NCBI GenBank assembly: GCA_013139635.1
Contig: WTAL01000178.1
Span: forward strand, 1-35,332
DNA length: 35,332 nt
Direction: 5' to 3'
From: Paracoccaceae bacterium
GTDB lineage: Bacteria; Pseudomonadota; Alphaproteobacteria; Rhodobacterales; Rhodobacteraceae
The notes beneath the pieces were generated by a model. The model did no database searches. It had not been told where the DNA came from and saw nothing but the letters and a program-made list of their open reading frames with translations. Position numbers and translations under genes: made by a program. This document shows, piece after piece, positions 27,727 to 35,332 of this stretch (position 1 is the stretch's first letter; each line of letters opens with the position of its first letter).

Positions 27727-28283
27727 ACCTCATAACCCCCCCCTTGTGGCTGATCGTAATGCGACACATCACGATATTATCAAGCTTCAGGTCATCAGAC
27801 CAAATCAGGTTGGCATTGCGGTTCCATGAAATCCGGTCATAGCCGTCTTTTGGCCCCACCGCCCGCTCGGAATGCTCAACGGCTATCGTTAAAATTTGGG
27901 GCGGTCCAGTTAGATGGCAGCACCGTGGCTTGCAAAGCAATCGCACCGGCATCCCCAATTTGCTGCCGGTTAGAGCCGATATACTCCAGCCCCGTGTCAT
28001 TCTCCATGGAATCACGGAATTCAAACGTAATAGTCATCGGGAAATCCGCGTTAAACTGCACGCGCTCGGCATTAAACGAGCGCTCGGTGTGGTAAGCCGT
28101 GCTGTCTTCCATCAGCTTTACGCCGTTAACCGAAAGCGCAAACCAATTATCAACCCAGATTTCCCCAATAATAGCCGTGCCGCCCGCACTGTTAATCTGG
28201 CTTTGGTTCACGTCGCGTGAAGCTTGTGCAAGCCCCGCCAATGCGATGCCACCCATTGCAATGGCTATTGGCAATAATTTCAT
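27727..28283 (-). pseudogene. Frameshifted secreted protein gene of unknown function
   Basis: Signal peptide MKLLPIAIAMGGIALAGLAQA...SNWTAPNFNDSR* with coding sense continuing in another frame (IAVEHSERAVGPKDGYDRISWNRNANLIWSDDLKLDNIVMCRITI); frameshift near 27,880. Confidence 0.6.
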
Positions 28284-28409
28284 TTGGTTTGCCCCCTTTT
28301 TTAAAACTTGCCCCCATATACAGGGTCGCCAGCCGTTTCCTGCGAAAAAAAATCAACAAATCCCAATTACCGCTTGAGCCCCCCTAGATTCGCGGATACA
28401 CCCATCGGC

Positions 28410-28499
28410 GGAGACGTGGCCGAGTGGTCGAAGGCGCTCGCCTGCTAAGTGAGTATAGGGGTAACTCTATCGAGGGTTCGAATCCCTTCGTCTCCGCCA
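28410..28499 (+). tRNA. tRNA-Ser (anticodon GCT), CCA encoded
   Basis: GGAGACG...CGTCTCC acceptor stem, anticodon loop CTGCTAA, long variable arm, GGTTCGAATCC T-loop, then G-CCA. Confidence 0.93.
28486..28499 (+). repeat. attL-side direct repeat (tRNA 3' end)
   Basis: CTTCGTCTCCGCCA, identical to 35200-35213. Confidence 0.85.
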
Positions 28500-28624
28500 C
28501 CTTACCTTTTTTCTCGATATCACACAGTTGCTTTTGTAGGGATATTCACCTTATTTACATGGCAAATACCACCCTTTCCGATTTATCTCGATTTCGTTCG
28601 TTTGTTCCTGTATACTTTCCTTGC

Positions 28625-28644
28625 GTGGTATGGAAGGTGGTATT
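28625..28644 (+). promoter_or_regulatory. Candidate integrase arm-type / autoregulatory site
   Basis: GTGGTA-tggaag-GTGGTATT just upstream of the int ATG; the same arrangement occurs at 35119-35138; a reverse-oriented TACCAC at 28567. Confidence 0.5.
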
Positions 28645-28649
28645 CTATA

Positions 28650-29846
28650 ATGGCACATATAAATGGAAAGCTAACAAAGAAGCTCATTCAGAACCTAGGC
28701 GCTGGGCGGCATGGGGATGGGAACGGGCTGCATTTGGTTGTTGACCCGTCCGGGGCAAGGCGCTGGATTGTTCGGGTAACCATAAAAGGTCAGAAAAATA
28801 GAAAGGGTGCGCCTCTTCGAACTGACTTCGGTTTAGGCAGTGCAGACCTTGTTACGGTGAATCAAGCGAGGGAGCGGGCGCTGGAATATAGGCGTATGGC
28901 ACGGCAAGGGCTGAATCCTCGATACAACGCCCAACGTGATATCCCGACTTTTGAAGAAATATGCCAACTGGTCCACATAGAGCGGCTTCCAACTTGGAAG
29001 AATGCCAAGCATGGCCAGCAATGGATTAACACTTTGCGCGATTATGCCTTTCCGAAAATTGGGCGTATGCCCGTTGATAGCATTGGTGAGCCGGAAGTGC
29101 TGATGTGTCTTTCGCCTATCTGGATTGAAAAGCACGAAACCGCGCGGCGCTTGTCACAACGTATAAAAATAGTTTTGGATGTCGCGAAGTCAAAAGGGTT
29201 CCGCTCGGGCGAAAATCCTGTCACCGCCATTAAAGATGGGCAAGTGCTTCCCAAGGTTAAAGTTAAAGTAAAGCACCATAAGGCAATGCCGTGGCAGGAT
29301 ATTCCGGCTTTTTGGCAAGACCTATCCAGCCGCAACGCAATGTCAGCGAAAGCCCTGATGTTTACGTGTTTGACGGGCAGTCGGACAAATGAAGTGCTTG
29401 GGGCTAAATGGGAAGAATTTGATTTCATCGACAACGTGTGGACGGTTCCCGAGGAGCGTATGAAGCCTGATACGATACATCGGGTTCCGCTTACGCCGGA
29501 AATGCTTGATATAATCGAGCCACTGAAAGCCATGCAAAGCCAATATGTTTTTGAAGGGCAGAAGCGCCATAAGCCGCTTTCCAACATGTCGATGCTGATG
29601 CTGTTACGGCGCATGAAGGTTGAGGGTGTTACGGTTCACGGTTTCCGCTCCACTTTCCGAGACTGGGCCTCAGAGGTGGCCAGAGCGCCCCGTGAGGTGG
29701 CGGAAATTAGCTTGTCCCATACTGTAGGGACAGACAGCGAGCGAGCCTATGCACGGTCAGATCTGCTGGAACAGCGGCGGGTGTTGATGGATCGCTGGTC
29801 GCGTTTTGTGAATGAGAAAAGCGGGAAGGTGGTTGAAATTGGATGA
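28650..29846 (+). CDS. int: P4-type tyrosine recombinase / integrase
   Basis: N-terminal LTKKLIQNLGAGRHGDGNGLHLVVDPSGARRWIVR (DUF4102-like); catalytic TGSRTNEV (R), HGFRSTFRDW (HxxR), LSHTVG...YAR. Start set at MAHINGK. Confidence 0.92.
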   Translation: MAHINGKLTKKLIQNLGAGRHGDGNGLHLVVDPSGARRWIVRVTIKGQKNRKGAPLRTDFGLGSADLVTVNQARERALEYRRMARQGLNPRYNAQRDIPTFEEICQLVHIERLPTWKNAKHGQQWINTLRDYAFPKIGRMPVDSIGEPEVLMCLSPIWIEKHETARRLSQRIKIVLDVAKSKGFRSGENPVTAIKDGQVLPKVKVKVKHHKAMPWQDIPAFWQDLSSRNAMSAKALMFTCLTGSRTNEVLGAKWEEFDFIDNVWTVPEERMKPDTIHRVPLTPEMLDIIEPLKAMQSQYVFEGQKRHKPLSNMSMLMLLRRMKVEGVTVHGFRSTFRDWASEVARAPREVAEISLSHTVGTDSERAYARSDLLEQRRVLMDRWSRFVNEKSGKVVEIG

Positions 29847-30885
29847 CGCCAAAAAGAAAGGTTTGCTGGATTTTAAAGAGCCAGACAAAACAAACTCTCT
29901 TGTTTTCGCAGAGGCGTTTTTTGCAAATATTGGGAGTTCAAGTGAACTACTCGAATCAACTTTTCAGAATACAATTTTGAGTGGCTACGAAGATTCGAAT
30001 TATACTCCTAGCCTTAAGGAAATTGATGAAATTACAAAGCCTGCAAGGGACGAGTTTCGTCAACATTCTCAAGAATGGGTTCAATCCCAAGTGGATGGGA
30101 AGGGGTTGGCCGTATCTATTGGTGAGTTGCTTGAGCGCCATTCCAAGAGAGAAATTGAGGAAGTAGATGCCATTCAAAAGCTTTCCAGTATTTTTAATTT
30201 TCTAAATGAATCTCCTTATTGGAATGGCACTTCGATACAAAAGCACTGGCATTCAGCACGGATTGAGTCTGCGTTATATCAGATGGCGAAATCGCAAGTA
30301 GAATTTGTAGACAAAATTTACGATCAATCTAATGATATTATGGACCTGTCAGGCGAAATAATGATTGCTCGATTTGCGAAAGACGCTCCAAAAACCCCGT
30401 CGATTAACGATATCGAAAAGTGCGGGCAAAAACAATTGGAAGTAACAAAAGATATTTTGGAAACAAAAGACAAATTGCTAGAATACGCATTGAAAGTTGG
30501 ATTCCTATTTCGCGATAATTGGTGGCTTGAAAAACATGGCGAAGCCGCTTCGGAGTATTATGCAAGGGTTGAGGGTCTGTTGGGTCAACAAAGTGGTCGT
30601 AAAACAGGGGCAATGAAAACTCGGAATAAAGCTCTGGAACTGCGAAAATCGTGTAAAATCCTGATTGAAAAAGCTGTATCAGAGAGGGGCCTAGCTTTCG
30701 CCTATGCGCCAACAGAAATTAAGGCGCAGACAATACGTGACATAGCGAAAAGAGATAACGGATCTGAATTTGAATTTAAATCAGGTGAACTTCTGACATT
30801 GAACTGGTTCAAGGAAAGAATTGAAGATTTTTCCGCTTCTGGTGAAATTGTCCAGATTACTGAAGCTATCCTGAATAAGGCTTAA
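29812..30885 (+). CDS. Unknown protein, overlaps the int 3' end
   Basis: 357-aa ORF, charged and helical; no recognisable domain; overlaps int by 35 bp, so translation is probably coupled. Confidence 0.65.
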   Translation: MRKAGRWLKLDDAKKKGLLDFKEPDKTNSLVFAEAFFANIGSSSELLESTFQNTILSGYEDSNYTPSLKEIDEITKPARDEFRQHSQEWVQSQVDGKGLAVSIGELLERHSKREIEEVDAIQKLSSIFNFLNESPYWNGTSIQKHWHSARIESALYQMAKSQVEFVDKIYDQSNDIMDLSGEIMIARFAKDAPKTPSINDIEKCGQKQLEVTKDILETKDKLLEYALKVGFLFRDNWWLEKHGEAASEYYARVEGLLGQQSGRKTGAMKTRNKALELRKSCKILIEKAVSERGLAFAYAPTEIKAQTIRDIAKRDNGSEFEFKSGELLTLNWFKERIEDFSASGEIVQITEAILNKA

Positions 30886-30915
30886 GCCTTGTGAAAATCA
30901 GCTTGAGGCTTAAGC
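30877..30915. promoter_or_regulatory. Palindromic repeat pair (AAGGCTTAAGCCTT ... GGCTTAAGC)
   Basis: Perfect palindrome AAGGCTTAAGCCTT at 30877-30890 plus a second copy of GGCTTAAGC at 30907-30915; also forms a long stem. Confidence 0.45.
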
Positions 30916-31024
30916 GGTATATCCTTTTTGTGGATAGCTTTAGCCTAATATTTTGCTGTTCCTAAATGAATGAATATATCCATAATACGAAGTCATTAAT
31001 TGAAACCCAATAAAGGTTAAAACG

Positions 31025-31237
31025 ATGACAAACCTCTTTGACGAAACCCGCCATTACCAACCCGCCGATCCTGAAATTATCGCCCTCTTGGGTAGCACGT
31101 CCAAGCAAGCGCAGATGCGGCACTTCAAACGCTCGCCTAGTTTCTATCGCTTGGGTCGCAAAATCATCTATCATGGCGCTGATTTAAATGCGTGGGCAGA
31201 GGCCAGTAAGGTGAAAATAGGTAGCGGTAACGCTTAA
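31025..31237 (+). CDS. Small HTH/excisionase-like DNA-binding protein
   Basis: SKQAQMRHFKRSPSFYRLGRKIIYHGADLNAWAEAS resembles an AlpA/Xis-type winged-helix pattern. Confidence 0.6.
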   Translation: MTNLFDETRHYQPADPEIIALLGSTSKQAQMRHFKRSPSFYRLGRKIIYHGADLNAWAEASKVKIGSGNA

Positions 31238-31656
31238 TGGCCAAGCGCTACAGCATACGCCGCATCAAGAAAAACCAAGCCTATACGGTTGCAGAGTTGG
31301 CCGAGGAAACGGGTGTCACCGAGCAGACCGTTAGACGCTGGCTCAAGCTTGGAATGGTGGCAATTGATGCCCAACGCCCCACATATATTTTGGGTGAAGC
31401 TGCAACCGAGTTTCTCAAAGCGCAACGCGTTAAAGCCAAGCGCCCAATGAAACTGTATGAGCTTCTTTGCTTGAGCTGTAAAAAGCGCCGCGCCCCTCTT
31501 GGCATGTTGGCGGATTACACGCCGCGAAACCCGCTTGGCGGGCGGCTGAGCGCCCTGTGTTGCGAGTGCGGGCAAGAGTGTTTTCGCAATGTTAGCGCGA
31601 GCCAGCTTCCCGATCTTCGCCAACATTTGGATATCGCGACTAGAGGCAGTGAATGA
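31237..31656 (+). CDS. HTH (MerR-like) protein with C-terminal zinc-ribbon-like cysteines
   Basis: YTVAELAEETGVTEQTVRRWLKLGMVAID (HTH), CLSC...CCECGQEC. Confidence 0.7.
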   Translation: MAKRYSIRRIKKNQAYTVAELAEETGVTEQTVRRWLKLGMVAIDAQRPTYILGEAATEFLKAQRVKAKRPMKLYELLCLSCKKRRAPLGMLADYTPRNPLGGRLSALCCECGQECFRNVSASQLPDLRQHLDIATRGSE

Positions 31657-31714
31657 GACTAAGCGAACCATTCAGCCCCCTCTTAAATGATACATTCAGA
31701 AAGGACGCGTAGAC

Positions 31715-32734
31715 ATGCGGAATTTTAATGCCCAAAATGAGCGTTTCAAACGCAAATACATTGATTTCATCAAAGAGACCAAAGGTCGAGACCACAAGAC
31801 GTTGGGCAAGGTCACCGCTGCCCTCGTGAAGTTTGAAGAAAGTACCAAATACAAGCCGTTCAAGGCCTTTCACATTGATCAAGCCCGCCAGTTTAAGAAC
31901 ACACTTGACCGCGCTAAAAACCCGGCCACTGGCAAACCGTTAAGCTTGACCACAATCGACGCAACGCTCCGTATGGTGAAAGGGTTTTTCCAGTGGTTGG
32001 CGTGGCAGCAAGGGTTCAAAAAGGTGCTGAGTCACGGCGATGCCGAATATTTTAACAATAACGCCAAGGACGCCCGTGCAGCCCACTCACAACGGCCAAT
32101 ACAGGTTCCTAGTATCAAGGCCGCCTATCACGCATTTCAGGCGATGCCAGAGGTCACAGAGCTACAGCAGCGGGACAAAGCTATATTTGCGTTCCTTATG
32201 CTCACAGGTGCGCGTGTAAGTGCAACAGCCACACTAAAACTCAAACATATCAATTTGATTGATGGAACCGTGTTTCAAGATGGCCGCGAAGTTGATACAA
32301 AAAACAGCAAGGTGTTTATGACTACGTTTTTCCCTGTTGATCCGGCCTATCTTGCCAGTTTCACAGCTTGGGTGAAACACCTAATCAATGACCGGCTATT
32401 CGGCCCAGAGGACGCGCTTTTCCCCAAGCCAGAACGAGAATTTATTGATGGTAAGTTCGCCTTTAGAAAAGTTTCCCACGAGCCTTACGCCAACTCAGCC
32501 AAAATCAATATGATTGTCAGGCAAAGCTTTGCCAACGTTCAGTTGCCTGAATACACGTCGCATAGCTTTCGAAGCACCCTCAGCCAGTTAATGTCAGATT
32601 TCAATCTGTCAGTTGAAGAGCAAAAAGCGTGGTCGCAGAACCTAGGCCACAAACATTTTGCAACGACTGTTTCGCACTATATGAAAGTTTCGGAGCAAAA
32701 GCAGGTTGAATTGATCGCGGGGCTGAAGGGGTAA
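31715..32734 (+). CDS. Second tyrosine recombinase (site-specific integrase family)
   Basis: TGARVSATATLKLKHI (R), HSFRSTLSQLM (HxxR), LGHKHFATTVSHYMK (H...Y). Confidence 0.88.
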   Translation: MRNFNAQNERFKRKYIDFIKETKGRDHKTLGKVTAALVKFEESTKYKPFKAFHIDQARQFKNTLDRAKNPATGKPLSLTTIDATLRMVKGFFQWLAWQQGFKKVLSHGDAEYFNNNAKDARAAHSQRPIQVPSIKAAYHAFQAMPEVTELQQRDKAIFAFLMLTGARVSATATLKLKHINLIDGTVFQDGREVDTKNSKVFMTTFFPVDPAYLASFTAWVKHLINDRLFGPEDALFPKPEREFIDGKFAFRKVSHEPYANSAKINMIVRQSFANVQLPEYTSHSFRSTLSQLMSDFNLSVEEQKAWSQNLGHKHFATTVSHYMKVSEQKQVELIAGLKG

Positions 32735-32832
32735 GTAAGGGCAAATAAAGGAGTTTCGCTTTGCCACTGTTCACTTTTTTAACCTTCTCACTTACAGTAC
32801 TTTAAACAGCACAGAATCTTTAAGGATTTGTT

Positions 32833-34209
32833 ATGAAGATTGATCGGTTTCGAGCATCCGGACTACACGGCTATTTGAATTTTGATATTAAGTTTAAAAA
32901 CCGTCTAACGTTTCTTACCGGTATTAACGGCACAGGTAAGACTACTGCATTAAACTCGATTGTTTCTCTACTGATGCCTGATCTGCAGTTTCTTTGCAGC
33001 GTTCAATACAATTTCCTTGAGGTTAGCATTGAAGTCGACAAGAAAAAATTTCAAATATCTTCGAAAAGCACAGATTTTGGTGCAACACTGTCATGCAGTG
33101 GTGTAGAAGATTCTGTTGACCTTCCCAGCTATATCCGAGACCAAGATACCCCCCATTACCGCCAAGAAGAATATGAAGCAGAATACTATCGTGAACAAAT
33201 TTCGACTCTACATAACTCTGAGGTCATACAGCAAATACTAGAGTTTCCGAGCCCGATGTATTTGGGTTTGGACAGGCGTATTATACATGGAGCTAGGCGA
33301 AGAAGCGAGCGGCCGCTTCGTTCTCGCGTTCGCAAAGGAGATTCTAAGCGGACAATCTTTTCGGGAAATATGGAAAACCGATTATCTGAAGCAGTCGTGC
33401 TTGCAGAGCGCAGTTATTCTCAGCAGGTACTAAAACAAAACTCGCTTGATTCGGACCTTCAGCGGCAATTACTTTTAGAGTTAATCAATATCTCGCCAAT
33501 GGATATTTCCGATGGTTTGAGAATAACTGTACGTCAAGAAGCTCCACGAGTGGATGATTGGCTGGACACTCTAGCAGCGCTGCCAGGAATTTTGAAATTA
33601 CCAAAAGATGACGTGAACAGCGCAATCCGCCCGATGTCTGAATTTCTTATGGGCCTCAAAAAAGATATGGCCGATCCTTCGAAAAGCGAACTCGACTTCA
33701 ATATTAACAATAAAGATAACGGCGTTGATAATACAACGCTCCAATTTGCATTTAATCGACCACATTTCGAAAAAATAGAACGAGTATCTTCAATCATCAA
33801 GGAATATGACGGGAAAAAGAACGACATTGAAGTCCTGAACAATCGTTATCTGAAAGGCATCAATCGATTCTTCTCTGACGGCGGAAAAGTTGTGGTCTTT
33901 GATGCAAATGGTCATATCAATTTTTCTTCTTCTCGAACAGCAAAGGAGCTTGGCTTCAAAAGCTTGTCCTCCGGTGAAATTCAGCTTTTTGTAATACTTA
34001 CACACCTCTATTTTAACTCTGACGCGCGCGAAGCAAACCTATTCATTATTGATGAGCCGGAACTTTCGCTACATGTAACTTGGCAAGAGGCATTTGTAGA
34101 TGGATTATTGGACGCGACAGAAGATGTACAATTGATACTGGCCACACATGCGCCATCAATCATTCTTCACCGCGTCGAAAACTGTATCGAAATTGAGCAA
34201 AAAAGTTGA
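32833..34209 (+). CDS. AAA/ABC-type ATPase, AriA-like (PARIS defence ATPase)
   Basis: Walker A LTGINGTGKTTAL, signature SLSSGEIQLFVI, Walker B LFIIDEPELSLH, D/H-loop LATHAPSII; overlaps the downstream DUF4435 gene. Confidence 0.8.
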   Translation: MKIDRFRASGLHGYLNFDIKFKNRLTFLTGINGTGKTTALNSIVSLLMPDLQFLCSVQYNFLEVSIEVDKKKFQISSKSTDFGATLSCSGVEDSVDLPSYIRDQDTPHYRQEEYEAEYYREQISTLHNSEVIQQILEFPSPMYLGLDRRIIHGARRRSERPLRSRVRKGDSKRTIFSGNMENRLSEAVVLAERSYSQQVLKQNSLDSDLQRQLLLELINISPMDISDGLRITVRQEAPRVDDWLDTLAALPGILKLPKDDVNSAIRPMSEFLMGLKKDMADPSKSELDFNINNKDNGVDNTTLQFAFNRPHFEKIERVSSIIKEYDGKKNDIEVLNNRYLKGINRFFSDGGKVVVFDANGHINFSSSRTAKELGFKSLSSGEIQLFVILTHLYFNSDAREANLFIIDEPELSLHVTWQEAFVDGLLDATEDVQLILATHAPSIILHRVENCIEIEQKS

Positions 34210-35072
34210 GTATACCTACTTTCCCTGCGGCCGCCGCTCGTGCATTGGCTTTTCTTAAAAGAAAAAATAGTGACATTGAAATATTTGTCGAAGATTCTTC
34301 AAATCCAAATGTTTGGCTTTATTACATACGGCAGCACCTGAAAAGTAATGCTTCGCTCGACAGCGTTAATATACTGGGGTCCCGATCTCAAGTCTTGGCT
34401 GCATGTGCGCTTGATCAAGGCCAAAGGCCGGAGAAACGCTTATATTTAATTGATGGTGACATTGATATCGCCCTTGGGAGACCTAAGCCACGGCTAAAAC
34501 ATCTGTACAGACTTCCCGCATATTGTATTGAAAACATGCTAATATCAGAAAAAGGGTTAATAGAAGTTGCCACAGCATGTGACGTTATGGTCACGGAAGC
34601 GAGGGCAACAAGCCGATTAGATTACACGAATTTTTCGACCTCAAATGGGCGCACCTTGCTAACTCTATTCATTGTATATGCGGCACTGATTGATCTAAAG
34701 GTCCCTGAGAAAACAGTTTCTTTAGGTGCAAGCAGCCTCTTTGTCCCGAATGGTCGCGGTAAAGTCCGGTTCTGTCCGAAGAAAGTTTACCGACGAAAAC
34801 GAGCATTGCTGAAATCGGCCGCAATCATTTACGACCTTCCAACTCTACGAAATAAGTTGAGATCAATTAAAGAGTATTTAAAGGTTCGCAATATAGATTA
34901 TGAAAACGTGGTTTCAGCCAAAGATTATACGCTAGTGGCACTGATGATTAACTTTAGATATTTATTTAAATTTACCGGCAATAGCGAACAGTTTAAGGTC
35001 CATTTGGCGCAAAAGCCTCATGTTCGGCTAGACTCGAATCTTAAGAGAAGGCTAACCCTCGCATTAAAATGA
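34206..35072 (+). CDS. DUF4435 / TOPRIM-like protein, AriB-like (PARIS effector)
   Basis: IEIFVEDSSNPNVWLYYI (catalytic E), LYLIDGDIDIA (DxD), LYRLPAYCIENML (DUF4435 Y.iEn.L). TTG start at 34206 overlaps the ariA-like stop (TTGA). Confidence 0.78.
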   Translation: MSIPTFPAAAARALAFLKRKNSDIEIFVEDSSNPNVWLYYIRQHLKSNASLDSVNILGSRSQVLAACALDQGQRPEKRLYLIDGDIDIALGRPKPRLKHLYRLPAYCIENMLISEKGLIEVATACDVMVTEARATSRLDYTNFSTSNGRTLLTLFIVYAALIDLKVPEKTVSLGASSLFVPNGRGKVRFCPKKVYRRKRALLKSAAIIYDLPTLRNKLRSIKEYLKVRNIDYENVVSAKDYTLVALMINFRYLFKFTGNSEQFKVHLAQKPHVRLDSNLKRRLTLALK

Positions 35073-35118
35073 CAACCACAGAATTTGGCCAATCATAACC
35101 CTTTAATAAGTGCTTCAT

Positions 35119-35138
35119 GTGGTAGGATATGTGGTATT
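35119..35138 (+). promoter_or_regulatory. Candidate integrase arm-type site, distal end
   Basis: GTGGTA-ggatat-GTGGTATT, same spacing as 28625-28644. Confidence 0.5.
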
Positions 35139-35199
35139 TTACTTATGGCGTACAATAAAGTTTATGATTGACAACGGATTGCAGAGATAGTTCGTCGGA

Positions 35200-35213
35200 C
35201 TTCGTCTCCGCCA
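35200..35213 (+). repeat. attR-side direct repeat
   Basis: CTTCGTCTCCGCCA, exact copy of the tRNA-Ser 3' end. Confidence 0.85.
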
Positions 35214-35232
35214 TTTCTTTTTCTTCATCGCT

Positions 35233-35251
35233 CAAGGCCCCTAAGGCCTTG
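35233..35251. terminator. Stem-loop just beyond the element end
   Basis: CAAGGCC-CCTAA-GGCCTTG perfect 7-bp stem; no clear U-tract. Confidence 0.35.
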
Positions 35252-35332
35252 AAAGGGCTTGTGGTTTTGGCGGTTCGAAAGCCTTGATTTCGCGCATATG
35301 GCAATGGGGCTGCGAAGACCAGTTTTAGAAGG

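Larger units (their letters stand above)
28486..35213 (+). mobile_element. ~6.7-kb integrative element in the 3' end of tRNA-Ser
   Basis: Exact 14-bp direct repeat CTTCGTCTCCGCCA at 28486-28499 (tRNA 3' end) and 35200-35213; integrase gene next to the tRNA; accessory/defence cargo between. Confidence 0.85.

Noticed and set aside
29042-29614. 190-aa minus-strand ORF
   Set aside because: Antisense to the integrase catalytic domain.
32735-32832. Possible second att site or small RNA between the second recombinase and the ATPase
   Set aside because: A/T-rich spacer with no clear repeat, terminator or promoter recognisable by eye.

Overview
The window is an alphaproteobacterial (probably Rhodobacterales-like) chromosomal segment in four blocks. 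(1) About 1-22,745, minus strand: most of a type VI secretion system (T6SS) operon. In transcription order it is tssA, tssB, tssC, hcp, tagJ/impE, tssE, tssF, tssG, tssH(clpV), two helical unknown proteins, a bacterial voltage-gated sodium-channel homologue (filter TLESWSM), a 1618-aa TssB/acidic-repeat/TssC-like fusion, a 91-aa protein, vgrG, a small conserved protein, PAAR, and an FHA protein cut by the left edge. tssJ/K/L/M are not in the window. (2) About 22,979-26,749: an M15-type peptidase, mipZ, an FAD-dependent amine oxidoreductase, rpmE and rplS. (3) About 27,041-28,283: remnants of two secreted-protein genes, broken by frameshifts and a probable deletion (one YHYH-family-like). (4) 28,410 to about 35,213: a tRNA-Ser(GCU) followed by a compact 6.7-kb integrative element. 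It has a P4-type integrase, 14-bp direct-repeat att sites, paired GTGGTA-N6-GTGGTATT motifs at both ends, an unknown ORF, an HTH / HTH-zinc-ribbon / second tyrosine-recombinase module, and a PARIS-like pair (AAA ATPase + DUF4435/TOPRIM-like). The best candidates for something undescribed are the giant second sheath-protein fusion with its sodium channel and helical neighbours in the T6SS operon, and the two-recombinase defence island. All family calls are by eye; no searches were run.
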